Source of the DNA: Holacanthus passer
Taxonomy: Eukaryota; Chordata; Actinopteri; Pomacanthidae
Direction: 5' to 3'
DNA length: 64,000 nt
Assembly (NCBI GenBank): GCA_025331565.1
Contig: JAFREQ010000106.1
Coordinates: 1,054,001 to 1,118,000, forward strand
Both the position numbers and the translations under genes were made by a program. Position 1 is the stretch's first letter; each line of letters starts with the position of its first letter. Below are positions 7,993-16,775 of the stretch, in pieces. The notes under the pieces are model-generated. The model did no database searches. It was given only the letters and a program-made list of their open reading frames with translations, and had not been told where the DNA came from.

Positions 7993-10181
7993 ATGCTTTT
8001 TGCAGTCCTCTTTGCTCTTCTCGCAGCCTCGGCTGTAGTTGACTGTAAGTGGCCATGCAATGTATTTTTCTGTGTTAAACTTCATGCACTTTATCTGATG
8101 CAGGCGCTAATACGTTATTCATTTTTGTCACTAATCTGCAGTGGTGGGAAGTAACTAAATGCATTTACTCAAGTACTGTTCTTACAGTTTTGAGGTGCTT
8201 TACTTCTGTTTCATGCTACTTTACACTTTCAAGCATTTTGAAGGCTACATTCTGGTCCACTGCTTTTTTGATACCTTTCATTTCTTACATTGCAAATTGA
8301 GATTTGTAACACAGAATAATTAATTTATGAATTATGATATATTATCATGGATTAAGCTAACTGACAGTATATAAAGTAATTCAAATTAGTTCTGCTTTAC
8401 CAGCTGCAACATCAGTGATACACATTAAAGTATCACTCATTATAATTCAGAAATATTATATATATTATGCTGAAAAAGGCCATTCTGTATAATGAGTACT
8501 TTTATTTTTGGTACATTAATACAGAGTATTTTTACCATGTGGTACTGCTACTTTTACCTCCCAAAGTAACCTAAGTACTTCTTCCAATAATTATAATTAT
8601 TAAGTCCTCTGGTCATTTGTCATTTTGACAATGTTTCTATTAGAGATCGACCAATATGTTTTTTTCAGGGCCGATATCGATTGTTAGTAGTCAAGGAGGC
8701 CGATAACCGATATTTGGAGCCGATATTCATTTGCAGTAAAAGTGAAAATATTGGCGGCAAAATTTTGAATAACACGAACTCCAACACTTAACTTTGTTTA
8801 AATGCCTTTAAGCATATGTTTATTAAACAGCTTTTCAGATTCGCAACATTTTAAAGTTTTTTTTTTTTATCTTAGACAATAGTGTGTCTAGTGTGTCAAA
8901 ATGTGTGGGCACCCCTGGTCTACAGTATCTTAGCATAGACCGGTGGGCTAACGTTAGCTAAAAGCTAATCAGCCTTAACCTCAATATGCTTCCCTGCAAT
9001 AAAACTGGACTTCAGGAGTTCATTAGGTTTTTACCCTCTCCCTCCCTCTCACTCACACACACATACTTCTACTATCACTGACTATTTACATATCAATATT
9101 ATCAGCAATCTTGTTTTAAGTGATTTACAGACACGTAAATCCAAACATATATCTGCTCACCAGAGCTTCTTCGCTCGTAAAACTTTTTTCTCCTCTCCAC
9201 CGTGTGTGAGCACTGTGCATGAGCACTGCGCATGCACAGCTTTCACTGCTGATTGGCTGTTACCCGTGCCATGGCTCAGCTTGTAACCAATCAGATGGTG
9301 CTGTGGGTGGGACAATGCTAGGGACAGAGTAGTGACTGCAGACAGAGAGGCACGGCTGCATCAGAGTCAAAATAACCCAGTTTTAAATTGATCTCTTATC
9401 GGCTGTTGGATTAAAAAAAAAAGGCAGATGCCGATATGTGTCAAAATGCCGAATATTGGCGTCGATCCCTAGTTTCTATGTAGTATGAGCTTCAGGGATT
9501 CATCACTTAAATTGAAAATAATAACAGATCGCTCTCTCTTATGTGTATTTTTATGTTTCAATGTTCGGCAGTATGTTGCAAAAGAATGTACAAAATGTTT
9601 ATGAGATGTTTGTCTCTCTTCTTCTTGCAGCTCAGTCCCAGTACTACTCCTACTCCCAGGCAGTGGGGTCAGGAAATGGCAGCCCGTACCTTCTCACTGG
9701 TACAGGAAGGATCACAGCTGTACGCGTGTGGCACTACTATTATGGCTACATCCGAGGGTAAATGTCATATATGTTTAATTTGGTGGGACTGGAAAGGTTT
9801 TAGTACAGGACACAATAAGCAGCATTATGACTGTGAACAAAACACCTGTCTGTCTCCCCTTCATTCATCAGCGTCCAGTTCCGCTACGGCGCCATCTGGT
9901 CCCAGGTTATTGGAAGCACAAGTGGCCACCGCACTGAGATTGAGCTGTTTGAGGGCGAGGCCATCATCCAGGTTTCTGGGACGTATGGTCACTACATACA
10001 TTCATTGGTGTTCGTCACCAACAGGGGCCGCGTGCTGTTTTCAGGCTATCCCAATGGCTACAGCTTCAACATGTATCCCAAAAACAGCGTGAGCGAGCTG
10101 CGCTTCATCAGCGGCCGGTATTACAGATACGGATACCTGTCCTCCATCGGAGCTCACTGGGGCGTCGTTGTTGGGCAATGA
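7993..10181 (+). CDS. zg16-like: ZG16-like secreted jacalin-type lectin, gene 2
   Basis: Coding exons are 7993-8044, 9631-9757 and 9872-10181, with the same phases as gene 1, giving 162 residues. The signal peptide is identical to that of gene 1. The lectin domain has the same landmarks (RITAVRVWHYYYGY, FRYGAIWSQ, ELFEGEAIIQVSG, LVFVTNRGR, SFNMYP, RFISGR, SIGAHWGVV). It differs from gene 1 at 19 residues, read by eye: 54, 55, 58, 61, 71, 73, 75, 76, 92, 94, 99, 100, 104, 114, 116, 120, 133, 137 and 143. The binding-loop Asp is again Ser (GYLSS). The intron between signal and lectin exons is 1.6 kb, against 377 bp in gene 1, because of a hAT insertion and retained repeat. The frame is open and splice sites are intact. 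A possible poly(A) signal is ATTAAA at 10573-10578. Expected to be a secreted carbohydrate-binding protein of mucosal or pancreatic epithelium (inference from family). Confidence 0.9.
8141..8600 (+). repeat. Dispersed repeat (tggtggaaagtac family) in lectin gene 2 intron
   Basis: It starts gtggtgggaagtaactaaat and ends at a ctaagtacttcttcc motif. Internal landmarks include tttactcaagtactgttc, tgctgaaaaaggccattctg, taatgagtacttttattttt and agagtatttttacca. Gene 1 keeps only the right half (about 4350-4480). The simplest reading is that the element predates the duplication and gene 1 later lost the left half by deletion. Confidence 0.65.
8641..9471. mobile_element. Non-autonomous hAT element with 8-bp target duplication
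   Basis: The 831-bp insertion is bounded by imperfect inverted termini: tagagatcgaccaatat on the left and, on the opposite strand at the right, tagggatcgacgccaatat. It is flanked on both sides by the 8-mer gtttctat (8633-8640 and 9472-9479), the target-duplication length typical of hAT. Lectin gene 1 has a single gtttctat (about 4525-4532) and no element. No transposase frame is visible, so it must have moved in trans. Subterminal cgatatcgatt and gccgatat repeats, and an internal CCAAT/NRF1-like block (about 9225-9290), are also visible. Confidence 0.9.
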
Positions 10182-11270
10182 AGAGGGCAGCAGAGGAGGC
10201 AGTAGTTATCAAAGTGTGGCCATTAATGAGTGAGCAAAACTGAAGTATTTTACACAGAAGTATGATTTAATTACAATTAAGTACATTCATTTATGTTCTG
10301 TCGTAGCCACATTTTGATCAGGAAGCACCAACGTACAAATAACTCACGACTTCTGCCATTGCCACTTTTTACATTTTGAATTTTGCTGTTTCTTGTGAAC
10401 ATTTCCACTTTGGTTTCCAAAGTTCTGATGTCTCTGCATGTTTTTAAGAGCTTTGTTTCTTAAGAGCTGTTTTTTTCTTTCTGATTCGTGCCTTTTGGTG
10501 GTCAATTTTTATTGGTGTTACTTATATTCTGTCTTATGCTTTTATCTGGCCAGTAAATTGCATTGAACATCTATTAAATGTCTCCGCTTTTTGAATGTCT
10601 CAACCCTCCGAGCACAACCGCAACATTAAATGTCAGGTGATGATATTTTTGAGGACAGTTATTTTTAAGGGACTTTGTTTGCCTTTTCGTTGCTATTACC
10701 TCCTCCTTGAGTTTTGGGTGTTAGCATGGAGACATTACCAACAAATACTGGGCAGATGCTCTTTCACAAGCTTTTCATTAAACACTAAGCAGGTTATGTG
10801 TCATGCATGTCCTCGTCTCCAATGTTCCAGTTTCTGTAAGAACACTGTACTTTTAAAACAAACAAAAAAAATATGCAATAATTACTTTGTAAATTTCTTA
10901 TAACGCCTGTATTGGAACATAATTTTCCTCAAACTTCTTTTTTCATTTACAGTCTTTTGCCAAACATCATAATTATGCCAGGTTTCTGCTAATTACAAAG
11001 CAAAATGTAAACGTGTTTCAGTATTTTTCTCAGGGAATGAAAAATTGAGAGTCATTTCCACGAAAAGATTAACACAACTGTCATAAATCTTTTACTTCAG
11101 GTTTTAAGCAATGACTTAGTTGCCCTTTTTTTTTTTTTTATCAAACATGACATCTGCTTTCGCCTCACCTTGATTGACATCGGGTTTTCCCACTTTCTTG
11201 GTCCAACCCCAACCAGGAAATATAATAAACAGCTACGAGAAGGCCTGTGCTCAACAAGCTCAGGAATGCA
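10182..11270. other. Lectin gene 2 3' region and spacer before gene 3
   Basis: Homology to unit 1 ends at 10308, after which the sequence is unique and AT-rich. ATTAAA at 10573-10578 is the best poly(A) signal candidate for gene 2. Short open frames have no recognisable similarity. No further gene is seen before the gene 3 promoter. Confidence 0.5.
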
Positions 11271-11279
11271 CCACAGTGC

Positions 11280-11393
11280 TATAAAAACACATTGCAACTG
11301 CACAAGCATAAATAGGAATTTGCAAAGAGGTGACGACGTACACACGGATGTTGTAGCCAAAACCGCATTTTCGCAGACTTTGACACTTGATCT
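11280..11393 (+). promoter_or_regulatory. Promoter and first non-coding exon of lectin gene 3
   Basis: A TATA box (tataaaa, from 11280) is followed by a leader that ends at 11393 (gatct|gtgagt). A second leader exon lies at 11503-11540 (ctacag acceptor, caa|gtaaga donor). The two-leader-exon arrangement and the cacttga..ct|gtgagta donor context are shared with genes 1 and 2, showing common ancestry of the promoter region. Confidence 0.6.
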
Positions 11394-11637
11394 GTGAGTA
11401 TGTGCTTGATCTGTTTATGGCTATGATTCAATAGATGACTTACACATAACTTTCCAGATTACAAGCAACATTTTTTATTTCATCGGTCCTATTCATCTAC
11501 AGGTATTCCTCGGCTGTTGCAAGAGATACAAAAAAGACAAGTAAGAACTCATCCCTTTAATTGCTGGATTTAAAATAATCATAATAATATATGTGTGCAT
11601 GTGTGTGTGTTAATTTACAATCGATTTGTTTCACAGA

Positions 11638-12851
11638 ATGCATCACGCTGTCCTTTTCGCTCTGGTCACAGCTTTGGTCTTGGCTCATGGTAAGTGTGCT
11701 CGTAACATGAAATAGTCAAACGTGCGTTAAAGTTTAAAGCTCAAAATAGTTCCATTTAAATGCACACACGCTTTTGCAAATGCTCAAATATGTTCATAAA
11801 TTTGTTCAAGCCACACAGGCATAGGCATACATTGATTCATTCAAAGTCATTATTTTTAACATGATTTTCCTACCAGAAAACAAAAAACAGATTTTCACTG
11901 GCAATGTCAACAGGTTCACTCATGTTTCTGTCTCTTGTCTTTGCAGCCCAGGCTCAGAATTACTCCTACTCTCCGGCAGTGGGGCCAGGAAGTGGCAGCT
12001 CGTACACGATCTCTGGAGCAGGCAGGATCACAGGTGTCCGGGTGTGGGAGGCCAACAACAACTTCATCTATGGGTAAATATCTGGTGTTTCAGTTTCCAT
12101 GACACACGTATCGGATTGATCTGGAAACCACATTTCTGAGAAATTAAGTTTATGTACAAATAATTTACAACAGTAAAGTATTTCTATAGTATTTATCTAT
12201 CAGTATTTTCTATTAACACAATGAGGAAAATGTTCCTAAAAAACATATGTGAATGTGTTCGCTGACAATGCTTTGAATTTGTTATCCGCTCGTAGTGAAA
12301 ACAGCATTAGTAATTGCTAAATTGCTAGTAACAGCAACAGTAATTTCCTACTACTCAAACAGGAGAAAACAATGGATTTGTCAGGAACTAAAAGTGATAT
12401 CTTTGAGGATCACTTTTTGTACTTGTTTGGCTGTACTACCCACCTGCAGCATTTTGTTAGCTGGTGTCATATGAATTCAACTATTCTGATCCATCACTTC
12501 CTCTTATTTGTTTTTCTTCCCTTCCTCAGCTTCCAGCTGCGCTACGGCTTCGTGTGGTCCAAACATGCTGGTCGGTCATACGGACAGGCCAGGGAGATGG
12601 AATTGTTTGACAACGAAGCCATCGTCCAGATTTCCGGGAAGTATTCTCGCTACGTGCAGTGGGTGGTGTTCGTCACTAACAGGGGCCGCTCTCTGTTTGC
12701 GGGCCAGCCCTCTGGCTATTCCTTCAACATGTACCCGACCCACCCCGACGCCGAGCTGCGCTTCATCAGCGGCCGCTACAATGGAGCCATCACCTCCATC
12801 GGAGCTCACTGGGCGGTCGTGAATCCATCTGATAACAGCACTGCTTACTGA
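11638..12851 (+). CDS. zg16-like: ZG16-like secreted jacalin-type lectin, gene 3 (diverged)
   Basis: Coding exons are 11638-11689, 11947-12073 and 12530-12851, with phases identical to genes 1 and 2, giving 166 residues. Residues 1 to about 18 (MHHAVLFALVTALVLAHA) form a signal peptide. The jacalin-like domain includes NYSYSPAVGPGSGSSYTISG, RITGVRVWE, FQLRYGFVWS, ELFDNEAIVQISGKY, VVFVTNRGRSLF, SFNMYP, ELRFISGR and SIGAHWAVV. The binding-loop motif reads GAITS (145-149), again with Ser for the canonical Asp. The C-terminus is a few residues longer (NPSDNSTAY) and adds a second N-glycosylation sequon (NST) to NYS near the N-terminus. It is clearly more distant from genes 1 and 2 than they are from each other. 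Poly(A) signal: AATAAA at 13269-13274. Confidence 0.9.
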
Positions 12852-13290
12852 GTTCAGTAACAGTACTGAACCCTCTCCTGTTGAGCTGCTGCCCTTAAAT
12901 GCATTTTACTGAAGACATTTTTCTTTGGTAAATTGTTTTTCTTTATTGAAGGCGCTGATGTATTTACAGGTTGAGAGAACTTGAAAATTCTTACTTGAAC
13001 CCTTTCAAATTTCTTTAAAGCGCATATTTGGGAAACTTCACAAAGTAACATAGGGCATTATTTGGTTACTTGTACTCTGCTAAAACATTAATGACCTCAC
13101 TCTTGTCTTTTTGATTTTTATTATGACATAACATGCTGAAGGAAATGCACTAAATAACTGGTTTAAGATATGTAACTTTGGTCTGAACCGATATGTTTTA
13201 CTTGATTTTACCTTTACATTTGTGCACATCGTGGTATTTTCCTTGTTTGAAATATGTAAGAACAAATGAATAAAAACACATCTTTACAAT
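12852..13290 (+). other. zg16-like: 3' UTR of lectin gene 3
   Basis: AT-rich sequence follows the stop codon, with a canonical AATAAA at 13269-13274 (tgaataaaaacac). No competing open frame is convincing. Confidence 0.6.
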
Positions 13291-13479
13291 ACATCCCAAT
13301 TGTATTTCATAATATTGATTATGAATTATTTTCACTTTGGGAACATGCAGTTAAAACACCTTCAGATTAAAGTAGCTACTGGTATCGCTCAGAGGCTTCA
13401 CCTGGAATCGCCTCTGTACTTAAATGAATGTGGAAATGGATTCATTCAATTATTTTATGAGGGTTAAATGAGAAGATAG

Positions 13480-13740
13480 ATATTAAATTCATATCTGTCC
13501 AGTGAGTATGAAACTGGAGCCAGGAGATGGTTAGCTTAGCATAAAGACCGGTGGCAAGGGGAAACTAACCAAGCAAGCAAGCAAGTACCTGAAATTAGTC
13601 TGCCAGGCAATCACGAGAAACTCCAGGAGGTCACTGCAAAACTCCAACTTGTTTTTCTGTTTGTGTAAGAATTAAACAAATGAGATACAGCATTAATTAG
13701 TGAGCTTTAGAGGTGCTGGTAGGTTTAATGTAATTTCTCC
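13480..13740 (+). repeat. Dispersed repeat (ttagcttagcataaagac family)
   Basis: It carries ggttagcttagcataaagac, aaggggaaactaacc and gtgagctttagaggtgctgg, landmarks of a repeat common in percomorph genomes. Related pieces lie at about 17980-18165 (gcttgtttgctttcttgcag; ctgcacccggcctggaaata), 24830-24960 and, in reverse, 55915-56010. Its class is not certain. Confidence 0.55.
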
Positions 13741-13854
13741 TATGTCGAACTTTTTGCATTTTGTGTTGTTGCCATGAAGACTGCCAACAAGACTTTAAAG
13801 CCTATATTTAATTGAACATAGTGAAAAGACAACATATCACATGTTGAAACTGAA

Positions 13855-15005
13855 CAATTTATTGCTATTTGAAAATATATGGTCATTTAAAATTTTGATG
13901 TCAGCAACGTGTTTAAAAGAAGTTGGGACAGGGACAATGAAACACTGTTATGTAATGCGAATCTCCCAACTAACTAGGTTATTTTGAAACAGGTTAGTAA
14001 CATGACTGGGTGTAGAAAGGAGAGCAGAGAGGCTGAGAAGTAAAAACAGGAAGCGGTTAAGATTAGATAAGATTTTCTTTTATCCGTCCCACAACCGGGG
14101 AATTTCCAGAGTACAGCAATGAAGAGGATAGAGATAAATAGTAAATAAGCAATTTAAACAAGAGAAGTATAAAAGTATTTATTTATTTAATTTTACTAGA
14201 ATAAAAATTAACAAATTCACAGGTGAAATATGAAATATGGGAACAATATGTGCACTATAGACAGGACAGTTGAATGAAAGATGAGATGAAATGAAATATT
14301 GCACAGTGAAATGCAATGACATAAACACTCTGTGAGCGACCGCATGAGCAAATAGTTCAACAATTTCAGAATGATGTTCCTCGGCGTAAAATTGCAAAGA
14401 ATTTGGGGATTTCATCATCATCTACAATCCATATCTTTAAAAGATTCAGAGACTCTGGAGAAACCTCTGTACAAAAGGGACAAGACCCAAAACCAATACT
14501 GGATGGTTGTGAGCCCATGAGGTTAAACTGTACCAATGCAAATAGGAAATCATATATAAACATGATCCAGAAATGTCAGAGACTTCTCTGGGCCCGAGCC
14601 CATTTAAGATGGACTGAGGCGAAGCGGAAAATTGTCCTGTGGTCTGATGAATCATAATCTGACATTCTTTTTCGAAAATCATGGAGGCTGCGTCCTCCGC
14701 TCTAAAGAGGAGAGGGACCGCCCGGCTTGTTATCAGCGCACAGTTTTAAAGCCAGCATCCGTCATGGTATGGGGATGCATAAGTGTCCATGGCACGGGTA
14801 GCTTACACATCTGGGAAGGCACTATTAATGCTGAACAATATACACAGGTTTTGGAGCCACATACGCTGCCAAGTAGACATCATCGTTTTCAGAGAAGAGC
14901 TTGCATATTTCAGCAAGACAATGCCAAACCACATTCTGCACATATAACAACAGCACGGCTCTACAGTGGAAGAATCTGGCCTGCAGGTCTGCTATTATCA
15001 TGGAG
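13855..15005 (+). pseudogene. Broken Tc1-like transposase element, split by a later insertion
   Basis: The left part (13855-14060) carries family landmarks (gtcagcaacgtgttt, gttgggacaggga). The coding relic resumes at about 14323 (tgagcaaatagttcaacaat). Recognisable pieces are a helix-turn-helix region with an RFRDSGE motif, then LLWARAHLRWTEAKRK and WSDES (first catalytic Asp), then NHGG, SVMVWGCISVHGTG, INAEQY and FQQDNAKPHSA (second Asp). A segment between the DNA-binding and catalytic parts is deleted. A stop and a frame change follow WSDES, and the sequence ends before the third catalytic residue. It is inactive. The tandem MITEs in this window belong to the same family. Confidence 0.85.
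14061..14322. repeat. Dispersed repeat nested inside the Tc1-like relic
   Basis: The segment runs from gattagataagattttcttt to tgcaatgacataaac and interrupts Tc1-like sequence that continues on both sides. It contains ggggaatttccagagtacag and an AT-rich body ending with gaaatattgcacagtgaaat. This matches the layout of a common fish repeat also seen near 3500 and 54130. The insertion is younger than the Tc1 copy. Confidence 0.6.
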
Positions 15006-15532
15006 TTTCACATTGTTTAGAAATGACCAAAGAAATTGCACAATATAATTATATGGTTTTTGTAATTGCTAGTATTCACAAAGATATAATTTTCTTTCAA
15101 TTTCTACCTGTTAATTTGTTGTTTTGTTTTTCTTCCTAATCTAGTTTTAGTATATTGGAATTTATGACTCATGACCTTTCTCTCTGGTTATGACGACCAG
15201 GAAGATGAGCCTCAAACAGGCCGAGCAGAATTTTAAACAAAAGAAACAACCAGGAAGAAAACAATGAAAATAATTCATACGGACAGCCACACCTGTTTGA
15301 GCCCATGCATGTTTTGCAACACACAAAAGAAAATATGCCCCTGACTGTCACACACATTATGCAATTTATCATTCCAGGATATCGATGGTGACCTACGCAA
15401 GACATGCAGACAAGCAGGCAGATAAGTCATCCGTGCCCTGTGTGACACTTGGTTTTGCTTTCTATCCCACTTGCAATACCTGAACTGCAGGTCTTCCCTT
15501 GGAGATATTGTTGGTAACTAACCTGCAAATGC

Positions 15533-15760
15533 TACAACCCCGATTCCAAAGAAGTTGATAGTTGAAAATAAACTGAATGAAATCATTTGCAAATGTTTTA
15601 TGAAGTGTTCCCGAGCCCAGGTTGTAATATCCTCCATACAATTACGTGTTTCACAAAGACTGTCTATTCTGTTTCAATCCAGTGTCACACAGCGACCAAG
15701 CAGGTGTCCCATTCCTGAGATTCAACGGCAAAAAATGAGACCAGATCTGTCCAGATAAGG
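15533..15760. mobile_element. Tc1-derived MITE fragment
   Basis: It begins with the well-preserved terminus tacaaccccgattccaaaga and soon passes into degraded family sequence (gtgtttcacaaagactg, caagcaggtgtcccattcct). The other terminus is not seen. Confidence 0.55.
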
Positions 15761-15982
15761 AAGCAAATGCATCATCAATTCTGGTAAAACTGGTTGTGCT
15801 CTGTACTTTTTGCAGGAAATGACCAACTCAGAGTTAAATCACCACTGACACGCAGAATGTTGGCAGTTTAAATGGCCTAATCTCAATTCACTTCACTCCA
15901 TAATGTTTGTGGGAGGAGTCTTTCAGGAAAGCAGCTAATTGATGTCATTTACAAACAAACAGTGTTTACTGACAGACGTTTT

Positions 15983-16340
15983 ACAAAGTGTTCCTGATCC
16001 CATGTATTAATCACCCTTATCCAATCATGTGTTTGACAAAGTGTTGAACCTCTCTTGGTGTCTTTCCAGGATGAACCTTTCATACCCAATCATGATACTA
16101 TCACCTGTTACCAATGAACCTGTTTACCTGTGAAATGATCCAAACAGGTGTTTTTGGATCAGTCCACAACTTTCACAGTCTTTTGTTGCTCTTGTCCAAA
16201 CTTGTTTGAAACATGTTGCTGCCATCAAATCCAGAATAAGCAGATATTTACAAAAATCAATGAAGTTGATGAGATCAAACATTAAATATATAGTCTTTGT
16301 ACTTTTTGCAATTGAGTATACTTTTAAAAAGGATTATAAC
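15983..16340 (-). mobile_element. Tc1-derived MITE, reverse orientation, truncated
   Basis: The sequence is the reverse complement of the copies at 2790 and 6484 (tttccaggatgaacctttca, acccaatcatgatactatca, caaacaggtgtttttggatc, aacatgttgctgccatcaaa). It lacks the outer terminus and joins the duplicated segment at about 16345. Confidence 0.75.
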
Positions 16341-16344
16341 TGAC

Positions 16345-16655
16345 AAGATAAAAAGGAATCTATCATCTAAACAAAGCTTCGCTGCCTAAATAAAGGTTCA
16401 AAACCTCTTCCATGTTCAGTGATCTTTGGCTGAGAGCTGAGTCCTGACAGCTGGTTAACTTGGTAACAAAGATGTTGAAGGTTCAGATCATCTCTACATA
16501 GCAACATTCATCTGGTCCAGAATCTCAATGTAATAATTCAACATAAAAATGATTAAGCACCTCATCCTGATTACGTGCTCCACCTTACACGGACATACAC
16601 AGTGTTCCTGTCGACTGCTGTTTTTCAAATTCTAAATCATGTGTATTTACAAATA
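16345..16655. repeat. Duplicated ~270-bp genomic segment, copy A
   Basis: It is similar to 31815-32150 across gcttcgctgcctaaataaag, gatctttggctgagagctga, catctggtccagaatctcaa and cctcatcctgattacgtgct. It sits between two MITE pieces (15983-16340 and 16641-16775). Copy B continues directly into unrelated sequence on its right side, which suggests that B is the source locus. Confidence 0.75.
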
Positions 16656-16775
16656 TCAATGAGGTTGATGAGGTCAAACATTCAATATATTGTCTTTGTG
16701 CTATTTTTTAAGTGATTATATGTCAAAAAAAGGATTAGCAAATGATCACATTGTTTTATTCTCTATTTTAGTCTT
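16641..16775 (-). mobile_element. Tc1-derived MITE fragment
   Basis: The piece reads tatttacaaatatcaatgag, gtcaaacattcaatatattg and aaaaaaggattagcaaatga, the subterminal part of the same MITE family in the same orientation as the copy at 15983. It closes the right side of the duplicated segment. Confidence 0.7.

Larger units (their letters stand above)
6603..10308 (+). repeat. Segmental duplication, unit 2 (contains lectin gene 2)
   Basis: This is the partner of 2790-5415, offset by about 3.8 kb at the left end. It is longer because it carries the 831-bp hAT element at 8641-9471 and keeps about 390 bp of intron that unit 1 lost. The signal-peptide exon and flanking intron sequence (for example 7981-8065 against 4261-4345) look identical by eye, so the duplication is recent. 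Confidence 0.85.
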
